Assembly (NCBI RefSeq): GCF_002002725.1
Contig: NZ_MUNW01000032.1
Location: forward strand, 1 to 64,000
Reading direction: 5' to 3'
Length of the DNA: 64,000 bases
Source of the DNA: Sinorhizobium sp. A49
GTDB taxonomy: Bacteria > Pseudomonadota > Alphaproteobacteria > Rhizobiales > Rhizobiaceae
The notes under the pieces were generated by a model. The model ran no database searches, was not told where the DNA came from, and worked only from the letters and a program-made list of their open reading frames with translations. The position numbers and the translations under genes are program-made. Positions 41,853-50,452 of the stretch are shown here, in pieces (position 1 is the first letter of the stretch; every line of letters begins with the position of its first letter).

Positions 41853-42081
41853 ATTCAGCCACCTCTCTTCTCCACATTCGCCAGCCACGACCACGGCCTC
41901 CGGGCGCCAGCGTCGGAATGCTACGCCGGTGTACTTGCCAGAACGAGGCTTGCAAGAGCTGCATGGGTGCGATGCAGCATTATCTCTGTAACTTCTGCTC
42001 AAAACGATTATATTCCGGGTCATCAGATGACGGCCAGCCGAGAGATAAGCGCTGGCAAACGACCCTAGAAAGGATAGGATC

Positions 42082-42225
42082 ATGAACCTCGCACGCTCTT
42101 TCAACAATTGGCGCAAGTACCGTCAGACCTGCAACGAACTCGGCCGCATGAGCGACCGTGAACTGAGCGACCTCGGCATCGGCCGTGGCGATATCGCCTA
42201 CGTTGCACGTCAGGCCATCAAGTAA
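42082..42225 (+). CDS. DUF1127 microprotein
   Basis: The 47-residue protein (MNLARSFNNWRKYRQTCNEL, then GRMSDRELSDLGIGRGDIAY) has the conserved W-R/K-Y-R and L-S-D-L-G-I motifs. AAGGAT precedes ATG 42082. Arg-rich DUF1127 proteins of alphaproteobacteria act in stress, phosphate and RNA metabolism. The family is typically linked to Cuckoo sRNAs, which lie directly upstream here. Confidence 0.9.
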   Translation: MNLARSFNNWRKYRQTCNELGRMSDRELSDLGIGRGDIAYVARQAIK

Positions 42226-42268
42226 TTTCCAGGAGCGCTGCTTCGCGCAGCGCGCCGGACATTACCAA

Positions 42269-42300
42269 CGCCCTCCGGTTCATTCCGGGGGGCGTTTTTT
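42269..42300 (+). terminator. Rho-independent terminator of DUF1127 gene 1
   Basis: CGCCCTCCGG/CCGGGGGGCG stem around a TTCATT loop, followed by TTTTTT at 42295-42300. Confidence 0.88.
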
Positions 42301-42667
42301 GTTGCCGAGACTCTGAGCAAATTGGCTTTCGCACTTGCGAAAGCAGGTCGGCGATTCCGTAGCAAGGGCAGCCTGACAATCTTGCCAGGAATCGCGCCGC
42401 GAATGCCGCAAACGCCACGCGTAGCTCTCGCGGAAAACGCCGTTATTCCAGATCGTTAACGGGAGGCATTCCCTTTTTAATCAATCTTTAAGGGATGACG
42501 CATTTTCGAGCGGGCGGAAATCCTGCCCAGCAATGTGGCGATGCACTGCACAAATGCATAGCAGATGCATTTTCTTTGCACTCCACCTTCTAATTAGACA
42601 AGCGTATAAGAACCTCAACGACGCAGACAGATGGCTGTCGCGACAAACCGCTCTTCGAGGAAAAGTC
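42301..42667. other. Upstream region of DUF1127 gene 2
   Basis: There is no gene in this stretch. GCACTGCACAAAT at 42543-42555 repeats exactly the 13 bp at 41309-41321 before sRNA copy A, so a shared regulator site or promoter element is possible. TTGCAC at 42576-42581 and a TAATTAG tract near 42591 may be promoter parts, but spacing is poor. Confidence 0.4.
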
Positions 42668-42811
42668 ATGAACCCGATTCGTATCGCAAAAAGCTGGATC
42701 AACTACCGCCGCACCGTCAGCGAGCTCGGCAACCTGTCGAACCACGCTCTCAATGATATCGGCATCACCCGCTACGATATCCGCAACATTGCATCGCGCT
42801 CCTTCCGTTAA
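42668..42811 (+). CDS. DUF1127 microprotein, second copy
   Basis: The 47-residue protein (MNPIRIAKSWINYRRTVSEL, then GNLSNHALNDIGITRYDIRN) is equal in length to the first copy and shares W-x-x-Y-R and L-x-D-I-G-I. It ends in the positively charged ASRSFR. GGAAAAG precedes ATG 42668. It is followed at 29 bp by a terminator, so it is a monocistronic unit. Confidence 0.9.
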   Translation: MNPIRIAKSWINYRRTVSELGNLSNHALNDIGITRYDIRNIASRSFR

Positions 42812-42839
42812 TCGGATTGACCGACGAGAGACTTCCAAG

Positions 42840-42864
42840 ACGGCGCCTTCGGGCGCCGTTTTCG
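42840..42864 (+). terminator. Rho-independent terminator of DUF1127 gene 2
   Basis: ACGGCGCC-TTC-GGGCGCCGT followed by TTTTCGTTT. Confidence 0.85.
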
Positions 42865-42922
42865 TTTGTGGCGATAGCAACGATGGTTGGAACAACGGAT
42901 CGAGCATGGTAGGAAGCCGGCC

Positions 42923-44335
42923 ATGAGCAAAGACACCTCTTCCCACTCCCCCATCCATGTCATCGGCGGCGGCCTTGCCGGCTCCGAAGCTGCCTGGCAG
43001 ATCGCCGAGGCCGGTGTTCCGGTCGTGCTGCACGAGATGCGCGGCGTCCGCGGCACCGATGCACACAAGACGGACGGCCTTGCCGAACTCGTCTGTTCGA
43101 ACTCTTTCCGCTCCGATGACGCGACCAGCAATGCAGTCGGCGTATTGCATGCTGAAATGCGCCTGGCGGGCTCGCTGATCATGAAGGCGGCCGATGCCAA
43201 CCAGGTTCCGGCCGGCGGCGCGCTTGCCGTCGACCGGGACGGCTTTTCAGATGCCGTCACCGCGGCGATTGCAGGGCACCCGCTGATAACAGTCGTTCGG
43301 GAAGAAGTGTGCGGCCTGCCCCCTCGGGAATGGGACCTTGCGGTCATCGCAACCGGACCGCTAACGGCGCCGAACCTTGCCGAATCGATCCGACAGGAAA
43401 CGGGCGCCGATGCGCTCGCCTTCTTCGACGCCATCGCACCGATCGTCTATACCGAGACGATCGACATGGACATCTGCTGGTACCAGTCACGCTACGACAA
43501 GGTCGGCCCCGGCGGCACCGGCAAGGACTATATCAACTGCCCCATGAACGAGGAGCAGTACAACGCCTTCATCGACGCACTTGTGGCCGGCGACAAGACC
43601 GGCTTCAAAGAGTGGGAAGGCACACCGTATTTCGATGGCTGCCTGCCGATCGAGGTGATGGCAGAACGCGGACGCGAGACACTGCGCTACGGGCCGATGA
43701 AGCCGATGGGCCTTACCAACGCCCACAACCCGGCGGTCAAGGCCTATGCCGTCGTCCAGCTGCGACAGGACAACGCGCTTGGCACGCTCTACAACATGGT
43801 CGGCTTCCAGACCAAGCTGAAGTATGGCGCCCAGGCGGAAGTCTTCCGCATGATCCCGGGCCTCGAGAACGCGGAATTCGCCCGCCTCGGCGGCCTGCAC
43901 CGCAACACCTACATCAACTCGCCAACATTGCTCGACGGAACGCTGACGTTGAAGTCCAGGCCGGGCCTGCGTTTTGCCGGACAGATCACCGGCTGCGAGG
44001 GCTATGTGGAAAGTGCCAGCATCGGCTTGCTGGCCGGTCGGTTCGCAGCAGCGGAGCGCAAGGGGGAGACTTTGGCCGTACCGCCAGCAACCACCGCCTT
44101 CGGCGCGCTGCTCAACCATATCACCGGCGGCCACATCGTTTCCGACGACGAGCCGGGTAAACGCTCGTTCCAGCCGATGAATGTCAATTTCGGGCTGTTC
44201 CCGCCACTCGATCCCGGCGCCATCACCAAGCCTGAGGGCGTCAAGCGCTTCCGCGGCAAGGAAAAGGCTGCGGCGAAGAAGCAGGCGACTGCAGCGCGCG
44301 CGCTCAGCGACTGTGCCGCCTGGCTGAACGGCTGA
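42923..44335 (+). CDS. trmFO: Folate/FAD-dependent tRNA (uracil-54) methyltransferase
   Basis: ATG 42923 gives 470 residues. The enzyme makes ribothymidine at U54 of the tRNA T-loop with methylene-tetrahydrofolate and FADH2. The FAD motif is [19 protein letters not shown]. Conserved Cys lies in [12 protein letters not shown], and later signatures are [24 protein letters not shown] and [12 protein letters not shown]. An extra Lys/Ala-rich C-terminus precedes ALSDCAAWL. Normal length. Confidence 0.96.
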   Translation: MSKDTSSHSPIHVIGGGLAGSEAAWQIAEAGVPVVLHEMRGVRGTDAHKTDGLAELVCSNSFRSDDATSNAVGVLHAEMRLAGSLIMKAADANQVPAGGALAVDRDGFSDAVTAAIAGHPLITVVREEVCGLPPREWDLAVIATGPLTAPNLAESIRQETGADALAFFDAIAPIVYTETIDMDICWYQSRYDKVGPGGTGKDYINCPMNEEQYNAFIDALVAGDKTGFKEWEGTPYFDGCLPIEVMAERGRETLRYGPMKPMGLTNAHNPAVKAYAVVQLRQDNALGTLYNMVGFQTKLKYGAQAEVFRMIPGLENAEFARLGGLHRNTYINSPTLLDGTLTLKSRPGLRFAGQITGCEGYVESASIGLLAGRFAAAERKGETLAVPPATTAFGALLNHITGGHIVSDDEPGKRSFQPMNVNFGLFPPLDPGAITKPEGVKRFRGKEKAAAKKQATAARALSDCAAWLNG

Positions 44336-44345
44336 TCAGGCACTC

Positions 44346-44446
44346 CAGCGCCGCGCGTCTTGTCAGACGCGCAAAGGTCGTTGTGGCACTTTGAATTGCT
44401 GCATGTTTTTATCCTTAAACCGGAGACGATTTAAGGAAACATGCAG
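44346..44446. repeat. RIME1-like palindromic repeat, copy 2
   Basis: The 101-bp element is homologous to 18813-18913. It has two palindromes: GCGCGTCTTGTCAGACGCGC and CTGCATGTTTTTATCC with its complement near GGAAACATGCAG. Both copies start 11 or more bp after a stop codon, as intergenic elements do. Confidence 0.78.
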
Positions 44447-44554
44447 TCATCATTTGACCTGCAATCCGGATCACGCCCGATTTGCAGGTCTTTTCCTTTT
44501 GCAGTTTTGCACTGATCAGGACCGTCGGCAGCGACGGCTGCTGTCAAATGCTCG

Positions 44555-45022
44555 CTATTCGCTCGCTTTCGCCGGCGATGGCACGTCCGCCTCATCGGCG
44601 GCGAATTCCGATTTCGGGCTGAAGCTGCCCAGCAGCCAGAGCGAGACTTCTGCCGCCTCACTGGCGTTGTGAAACTCGAACGCATTGTCGAGATAGGCGA
44701 AGTCGGGGAAATGAACGATCAACCCGTGGCCACTTTCGGAACTGTTGACCCGGACCTTTCCCGGCTGAATGACGTGGCAAACGTAATGCGTGCCATGTGA
44801 TTGAATGAAACCGGCCTTGCCGTCATGCAGTCGCAGGAAGATCGCCTTGCGGTCCGCGGTAGAATGAAGGGCGCGAATTGCCTCGTCCGGAAAGGCCCGC
44901 CCGAACTCGACCATCGCCGAGCCGGCATCCGGGTCGTTCCAATCCCGCTCAGCCCGCGCGTTCATCCACATGTAGAATGAGCCGGCAAGAATGACGACGA
45001 TGATCAAAAGCAGCCAGAGCAT
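44555..45022 (-). CDS. Membrane-anchored hypothetical protein
   Basis: In the 155-residue protein, residues 1-18 are a membrane anchor (MLWLLLIIVVILAGSFYMW). The body is a beta-rich soluble domain (AIFLRLHDGKAGFIQSHGTH, then GHGLIVHFPDFAYLDNAFEF) resembling conserved rhizobial proteins by memory. The C-terminus is acidic. Function unknown. Confidence 0.7.
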   Translation of the reverse strand: MLWLLLIIVVILAGSFYMWMNARAERDWNDPDAGSAMVEFGRAFPDEAIRALHSTADRKAIFLRLHDGKAGFIQSHGTHYVCHVIQPGKVRVNSSESGHGLIVHFPDFAYLDNAFEFHNASEAAEVSLWLLGSFSPKSEFAADEADVPSPAKASE

Positions 45023-45132
45023 CAGACAGGCACCCCTTCAGTGGGCAAGAAGCCGATAAACTGCTTCTATACGGTGTGAGCCTTGCGCCAATTTGACCAT
45101 ATGCTGCGCCAATTGATGCCCGCTCGGGCCAC

Positions 45133-45975
45133 TTAGAACCGCCTGCGCCTGCTCGCCCACCACATCCACCATTGCCGGCGCCACTGCGCCGGTCTGATCG
45201 GATCGCGCAACACCCCCGCGCCGACGGTCTCGGCACGGTCGAAGATCGGCTCGGCGAGTGCCAGGGGAACAAAGCCGGCGAAATTGCTGGGGGTGATCGT
45301 GTCGAGCCGGGCACGCGCCTTGGTTAGGTGGTCCCGGCCGTAGCCCGCAAACGCCCTGACCGCCCTTCCGATCGCGTCATGATCCTGCCCGGCGAGCAGT
45401 GTTTCCCTGTCCAGGCCAGTTGCCCGCAGGAGCTCGGCCGGTAGGTAGACCTGCCCTCGGCGGCAATGCTGCGGGAGCAGCAGCAGCACACCCGCCACCG
45501 TCTGCGCGACGCCGGCGTGGCCGGCCGCCTCGGCGGACTTCGCTGCATTTTGCGGATCAAGAACAAGGCAGGACAGCTGGATCAGCGCCGATGCAGTCTC
45601 GCCGGCGTAACCTTCGAATGCCGCCCGGTCTTCCATCGGATCATCGTAGAGATCGAAGATCCTGGCGTCGATCATGTTCTGAAACACTGAGATGGGAAGT
45701 CGATGCTTACGAATGCAGTCGAGCAGCGCACGTGCGAGCGGGTGCCCCTCACCTGTTGCTTCTTCGTTGTCCAGCAACTCCCGCCACCATTGCATGCGGA
45801 TCTCGCCCGGGATCGGCTCATGCACCAGCTCACGAATACGGGCAAGTTCGGCGTTGAACGCGTAGAGGGCAGCAAGCGACGACTGACTGGCTGCAGGCGC
45901 CAGCAGGCAGGCGAGGTAGCGGTCACGATCAATGTCCCTGAGGTCGCTCAGGATCTGGGTATCGATTTCTTGCAC
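45133..45975 (-). CDS. Squalene/phytoene synthase-family protein
   Basis: In the 280-residue protein, the trans-prenyltransferase head-to-head fold is indicated by DRYLACLLAPAASQ, FNAELARIRELV, RMQWWRELLDNEEATG and LYDDPMEDRAAFEGYAG. The Asp-rich signatures are partly degenerate compared with true squalene synthases (D-x-x-x-D is weak). The mitochondrial relative NDUFAF6 helps assemble complex I, so a non-biosynthetic function is possible. No hopanoid genes are adjacent. Confidence 0.8.
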   Translation of the reverse strand: MQEIDTQILSDLRDIDRDRYLACLLAPAASQSSLAALYAFNAELARIRELVHEPIPGEIRMQWWRELLDNEEATGEGHPLARALLDCIRKHRLPISVFQNMIDARIFDLYDDPMEDRAAFEGYAGETASALIQLSCLVLDPQNAAKSAEAAGHAGVAQTVAGVLLLLPQHCRRGQVYLPAELLRATGLDRETLLAGQDHDAIGRAVRAFAGYGRDHLTKARARLDTITPSNFAGFVPLALAEPIFDRAETVGAGVLRDPIRPAQWRRQWWMWWASRRRRF

Positions 45976-45996
45976 GCAAGTCTTCCCTGGCCGCGA

Positions 45997-46383
45997 TCAG
46001 ACGGCAATCAGCGCGACGGCAACCGCGCGCGCTTCGGCCAGCATCACATTGTAGGTTCTGACGGCAGCCCCTGTGCTCATCGGATCGGACGAGATGTTCA
46101 GCGCACGCAGGGCGGTCTTCAGCTCGGCCGGCAGCGGACGGATGTCACGGCCGGTACCGACGAGCAGCACTTCGATATCGCGCGCCTCGTCCAGCACGCG
46201 CTGGAACTTTTCAACCGCCAGCGGATCGCCCTCTGCAACATCCCATGCATAGACGCCCGAAGGGAGCATCAGCACGGAGCCGCGGTGTGACATGTCGGCA
46301 AAGCGGAAACCACCATTGCCATAGGCATCGATCGGGGCGCGCCCCGGAAAATGCGCTTCGCGGATCTCGATACCCCTTGGCAT
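45997..46383 (-). CDS. Mth938-like domain protein
   Basis: ATG 46383 (MPRGIEIREAHFPGRAPIDA) gives 128 residues; the start lies 1 bp past the secDF stop. The body (FRFADMSHRGSVLMLPSGV, EVLLVGTGRDIRPLPAELK, AVRTYNVMLAEARAVAVAL) matches the Mth938/NDUFAF3-like fold. Eukaryotic homologues assist complex I assembly; the neighbouring NDUFAF6-like gene makes this pairing notable. It is co-directional with secDF. Confidence 0.88.
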   Translation of the reverse strand: MPRGIEIREAHFPGRAPIDAYGNGGFRFADMSHRGSVLMLPSGVYAWDVAEGDPLAVEKFQRVLDEARDIEVLLVGTGRDIRPLPAELKTALRALNISSDPMSTGAAVRTYNVMLAEARAVAVALIAV

Positions 46384-46384
46384 T

Positions 46385-48955
46385 TCAGACTGAACCCTTT
46401 GCCGTTTGCGCCGCCCCGGCGCCCGGGCCGGAGGCGTTCTCCCCGCCCTGGAAATGGTCCGTCCGCTTGCGGAAGAGAATGAGGATCGGACCAGCGATAT
46501 AGATCGAAGAGATCGTGCCGACGATGACGCCAAACAAGAGGGTGACGCTGAAAGCGCGGATAAGACCACCACCGAAGAGGTAGAGCGCCGTCAGCGCCAG
46601 CACCGTCGTCAGCGCCGTCAGGATCGTGCGAGACAGTGTCTGGTTGATAGAAGCGTCGATCAGCACCGAGAGCGGCATCTTCCTGTAGCGGCCGAGGTTC
46701 TCGCGGATGCGGTCATAGATGACGACGGTGTCGTTCAGGGAATAGCCGATGATGGTCAGGACAGCGGCGATGCTGCCGAGATTGAACTCGATGCCGGTTA
46801 CCACAAGGAAACCGATCGTCAGCAGTACATCGTGCAGGGTCGCGACAATCGCGCCGAGTGCGAATCGCCACTCGAAACGTAGCCAGACATAGAGCAGGAT
46901 CGCGGCGAAGGAGACGGCAAGACCGATCGTTCCCGCACGGGTCAGTTCGCCCGACACCACCGGACCGACAACCTCGACACGCTTGAAGGCATACTCGTCA
47001 CTAAGTTCCGCCCGGATGACGCCGATCGCCGTCTGCTCGGCGTTGTCGCCGGCTTCCTGTGACGGCACGCGTACCAAAACGCCGTTGCCCGACCCCAGAT
47101 GCTGCACCTGCACTTCGCCCAGGTTCAACTCGTCAAGCCGCACGCGCAGGTCGGCTATATCGACGTTTCCGGCCTTGCTTTCGAGTTCGATGATCGAGCC
47201 GCCCTTGAAGTCGACACCCAGGTTGAGACCGAGACTGCCAAGAAGCAGGACGGAAGCAACCGACAGCGCCGCCATGACGATAAACACCGGGTTGCGGATC
47301 GCCATGAAGCGGATGTCGAGATCGCTGAAGCGTCCGGTGCGAATACCCTTCGGCAGATGTTGCGCCTTCCAGCCGCGCAGCCACGCCTTGGCGATCCGGC
47401 GCGTGACCGTATAGGCGGTAAACAGCGTCGTGAAGCTACCTATCGCCAGCGTGACCGCAAAGCCGCGCACCGGACCAGACCCGAGGTAGAAGAGGATCGC
47501 CCCTGCGATCAGCATCGTCAAATTGGCATCGAAAAGGCTGCTGAAGGCACGCGCAAAGCCCTTGTTGACCGATTGAACCAGAGGCTGTCCACCCCGTGCC
47601 TCTTCGCGAATCCGCTCGTAGATCAACACATTGGAGTCGACGGCAACGCCAATGGTCAGAATGATTGCGGCTATGCCCGGCAATGTCAGCGTGGCGCCGG
47701 TTATTGAAAGGACTGCGATGATCAGGATGAGGTTCACCGCCAGGGCCGCAACGGCGAAGATGCCAAAGACACCGTAGAAGAAGACCATCGATCCAGCGAC
47801 GGCAACGGCGGCGACTAAGCCGGCCTTCAGACCGTCGCCGATCGCATCATCGCCAACGCCTGGCCCGACGGTCCTCTCTTCAACGACCGTCAAGGTCGCC
47901 GGCAGCGGCCCGGTCCTCACGAGCGCTGCGAGATCGCCGGCGCCTTCCTCCGGCAGATCGGCGGCTATGATTGCGGTATCGCCCTTGACGGCGTTGCCAA
48001 TCGTTGGTGTCGCGACGACCTGATCGTCGAGAATGATCGCAACCTTCTGGTCGACGCCCTTTGCCTGAAGGGCGGCGACACGACCGGTAGCCGCGGGTGT
48101 CAGCTTGATGGCAACCGATGCCTCGGCGCTTGTCGCGTCGATCTGCGGTTCTGCGCTGGTGAAATCTTCACCTGACAGCAGCGGGATTTTCTCGATGAGA
48201 TAGGGGATCGGCGGATCGTCGAAGGAATACAGAACTTCGTGGCCGGCCGGCGGCTGCGCATCGACGGCCTGCTGCACGGGCACGGTCACGTTCAACATCT
48301 GAAAGGAAATGCGGGCGCGCTGGCTGAGCAGATCCTTCAGGCGTTGTGGATCCGCCAGACCCGGCACCTGAACGATCAACCGGTCATCGCCTCGGCGCTG
48401 AAGCAGAGGTTCTGCTACGGCGACTTCAGCGATCCGGCGCCGAACGACATCCATGGTCTGGCCCAACGCCTGTGACATCCGGTAGTCGATGCCTTCGTCG
48501 CTCAGGCGAAGGCGGATCAAATCGTCCTCTTCAGCGCTGTCGAAAGCAAGCTCGGTGATTTCGTCGTTGACCAGTCCACCGGTTTCCACCGGAACCATGA
48601 ACGGAGCAAGTGCGGCACGCGCTGCCGGCAATTTGGCCCGGTCACGGACCCGCAGCGAGATCAACTGCCCCTCGCCCGACAGGCCGATATAGGCGATGTC
48701 GGCATCGCGCAGCGCTTTGCCGACATCATTTGTCACCGCTTCAAGCCGCTCGGCGAGGATGTCCTCGCGCGAGGCCTGCAACATGAAGTGAGAGCCACCC
48801 TGGAGATCGAGCCCCAACGCCACCTGGCGATGCGGGAGCCACGAAGGCAGCGCATCAGCCTGTTCCTTCGTCAGGAAGTTCGGCATCGCAAACGCGATGC
48901 CCAAAAGCACTGCCAGCCAAACAAGAGCGCTCTTCAACGGCTTCAGATTGGACAT
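46385..48955 (-). CDS. secDF: Protein translocase subunit SecDF (fused SecD-SecF)
   Basis: This 856-residue protein uses proton motive force to pull exported proteins. The SecD half (1-520) has the N-terminal helix, VALGLDLQGGSHFML and the large P1 head domain, ending in LPGIAAIILTIGVAVDSNVL. The SecF half (about 540-840) has VDFKGGSIIELES, FRVLL-type regions and GYSLNDTVVIYDRIRENL. Twelve helices are expected. Fused SecDF is common in Rhizobiales. The yajC gene lies just upstream. Confidence 0.97.
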   Translation of the reverse strand: MSNLKPLKSALVWLAVLLGIAFAMPNFLTKEQADALPSWLPHRQVALGLDLQGGSHFMLQASREDILAERLEAVTNDVGKALRDADIAYIGLSGEGQLISLRVRDRAKLPAARAALAPFMVPVETGGLVNDEITELAFDSAEEDDLIRLRLSDEGIDYRMSQALGQTMDVVRRRIAEVAVAEPLLQRRGDDRLIVQVPGLADPQRLKDLLSQRARISFQMLNVTVPVQQAVDAQPPAGHEVLYSFDDPPIPYLIEKIPLLSGEDFTSAEPQIDATSAEASVAIKLTPAATGRVAALQAKGVDQKVAIILDDQVVATPTIGNAVKGDTAIIAADLPEEGAGDLAALVRTGPLPATLTVVEERTVGPGVGDDAIGDGLKAGLVAAVAVAGSMVFFYGVFGIFAVAALAVNLILIIAVLSITGATLTLPGIAAIILTIGVAVDSNVLIYERIREEARGGQPLVQSVNKGFARAFSSLFDANLTMLIAGAILFYLGSGPVRGFAVTLAIGSFTTLFTAYTVTRRIAKAWLRGWKAQHLPKGIRTGRFSDLDIRFMAIRNPVFIVMAALSVASVLLLGSLGLNLGVDFKGGSIIELESKAGNVDIADLRVRLDELNLGEVQVQHLGSGNGVLVRVPSQEAGDNAEQTAIGVIRAELSDEYAFKRVEVVGPVVSGELTRAGTIGLAVSFAAILLYVWLRFEWRFALGAIVATLHDVLLTIGFLVVTGIEFNLGSIAAVLTIIGYSLNDTVVIYDRIRENLGRYRKMPLSVLIDASINQTLSRTILTALTTVLALTALYLFGGGLIRAFSVTLLFGVIVGTISSIYIAGPILILFRKRTDHFQGGENASGPGAGAAQTAKGSV

Positions 48956-49005
48956 GCCTCAAACGCTCCGCTTCCCGGATGCTCCCGGATGTGGCTGGAC
49001 TGCAA

Positions 49006-49338
49006 TTATTCCTTTACGGGTTCGCCCTTGACGCGAACTTCCGATACGCCGCCGCGAATGACGCGGATCTTGACGCCTTCGGCGATTTCGACTTCCAGTT
49101 CGTCGTCGACAACCTTCGTCACCTTGCCAACGATGCCGCCACCAGTCACGACCTGATCACCACGACGGATGTTCTTCAGCAGTTCTTCGCGGCGCTTCAT
49201 CTGCGCACGCTGCGGACGAATGATGAGGAAATACATGACGACAAAGATCAGCAGGAACGGCAGAATCGACATAAGAATGTCCGCACCGCCGGTCGACGGG
49301 GCGGCGGCTGTCTGCGCAAAAGCTTCGGTAATGAACAT
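49006..49338 (-). CDS. yajC: Preprotein translocase subunit YajC
   Basis: The 110-residue protein has one membrane helix (LMSILPFLLIFVVMYFLII) followed by the family motif RPQRAQMKRREELLKNIRRG and GDQVVTGGGIVGKV. YajC associates with SecDF-YidC. It is 50 bp upstream of secDF on the same strand. Confidence 0.96.
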   Translation of the reverse strand: MFITEAFAQTAAAPSTGGADILMSILPFLLIFVVMYFLIIRPQRAQMKRREELLKNIRRGDQVVTGGGIVGKVTKVVDDELEVEIAEGVKIRVIRGGVSEVRVKGEPVKE

Positions 49339-49577
49339 CGATCACTCCTTGAGTTCAAAATATGCGGCGGTTCCTCCGCGCCAAATCGGCCGGAATATAA
49401 GGGCGCGCAGCCGCAATGCAAAGCGACGGCACCCGTATCCGTTCCAGTGCCTCTGACATAAATTCCGCAAGAGGAGAACCCCCTCTCCCGCCCGGTGCGG
49501 CCTTTTCCAGCGCAAACCTGCGTGCTACCCGGTTAAACCGAAGCCAAGTGACTGATTCAGCAAGCGGAGATGGACCG

Positions 49578-50447
49578 ATGGGTGAAACAAAGATCGACGT
49601 TCTCATCAAGGAAATGCAGAAGCTTTCCGCGGCGATCGAGCGCATTGCCGGCCCCGCTGCCGCCGCCAACGATTGGGACGCCGCCGAGTGTTTCGTCTGG
49701 GCGCCGGCAACGCACCATCTGCAGCCGGTCAAGAGACCGAACCGCATCGAACTTTCGCTGATCACAGGCGTCGATCATGTGCGCGACATCCTGGTCGACA
49801 ACACCCAGCGCTTCGCCCAGGGTTATCCGGCAAACAACGTGCTTCTCTGGGGCGCTCGTGGCATGGGAAAATCCTCGCTGGTCAAATCCGTGCATGCACA
49901 GGTCGCGCGGGATGCGGGCGTCGCGGTGAAGCTGGTGGAGGTACACCGCGAAGATATCGCGACGCTGCCGGCACTGATGGACATCCTGAAGTCGGCCCCC
50001 GTTCCGGTGATCGTCTTCTGCGACGATCTTTCCTTCGACCACGACGACACGTCCTACAAGTCGCTGAAAGCCGTGCTTGACGGCGGTGTCGAAGGGCGGC
50101 CGAACAACGTGCTGCTCTATGCGACATCGAACCGACGGCATCTCCTGCCGCGGCACATGATGGAAAACGAACAGTCAACCGCCATCAACCCGTCGGAGGC
50201 CGTCGAGGAAAAAGTGTCGCTTTCGGATCGTTTTGGCCTGTGGCTCGGCTTCCACAAATGCAGCCAGGACGACTACCTGGCGATGATCGACGGCTATGCG
50301 GCCCACTATGGCATTGTGGTCGACAAGGACGCCCTGCACGCCGATGCGCTGGAGTGGTCAACGACGCGGGGAGCAAGGTCCGGCCGCGTCGCCTGGCAGT
50401 TCATTCAGGATCTGGCCGGTCGCCTGCGCCACCGGCTGGACGGCTGA
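49578..50447 (+). CDS. DUF815 P-loop ATPase
   Basis: ATG 49578 (MGETKIDVLIKEMQKLSAAI) gives 289 residues. The Walker A motif is LLWGARGMGKSSLVKS and Walker B is VIVFCDDLSFD. Further motifs are VLLYATSNRRHLLPRHM and LSDRFGLWLGF. Residues 1-40 are a coiled helix. DUF815 AAA+ proteins are widespread; no precise function is established. It is convergent with the NlpD-like gene, 5 bp away. Confidence 0.93.
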   Translation: MGETKIDVLIKEMQKLSAAIERIAGPAAAANDWDAAECFVWAPATHHLQPVKRPNRIELSLITGVDHVRDILVDNTQRFAQGYPANNVLLWGARGMGKSSLVKSVHAQVARDAGVAVKLVEVHREDIATLPALMDILKSAPVPVIVFCDDLSFDHDDTSYKSLKAVLDGGVEGRPNNVLLYATSNRRHLLPRHMMENEQSTAINPSEAVEEKVSLSDRFGLWLGFHKCSQDDYLAMIDGYAAHYGIVVDKDALHADALEWSTTRGARSGRVAWQFIQDLAGRLRHRLDG

Positions 50448-50452
50448 GCCGC

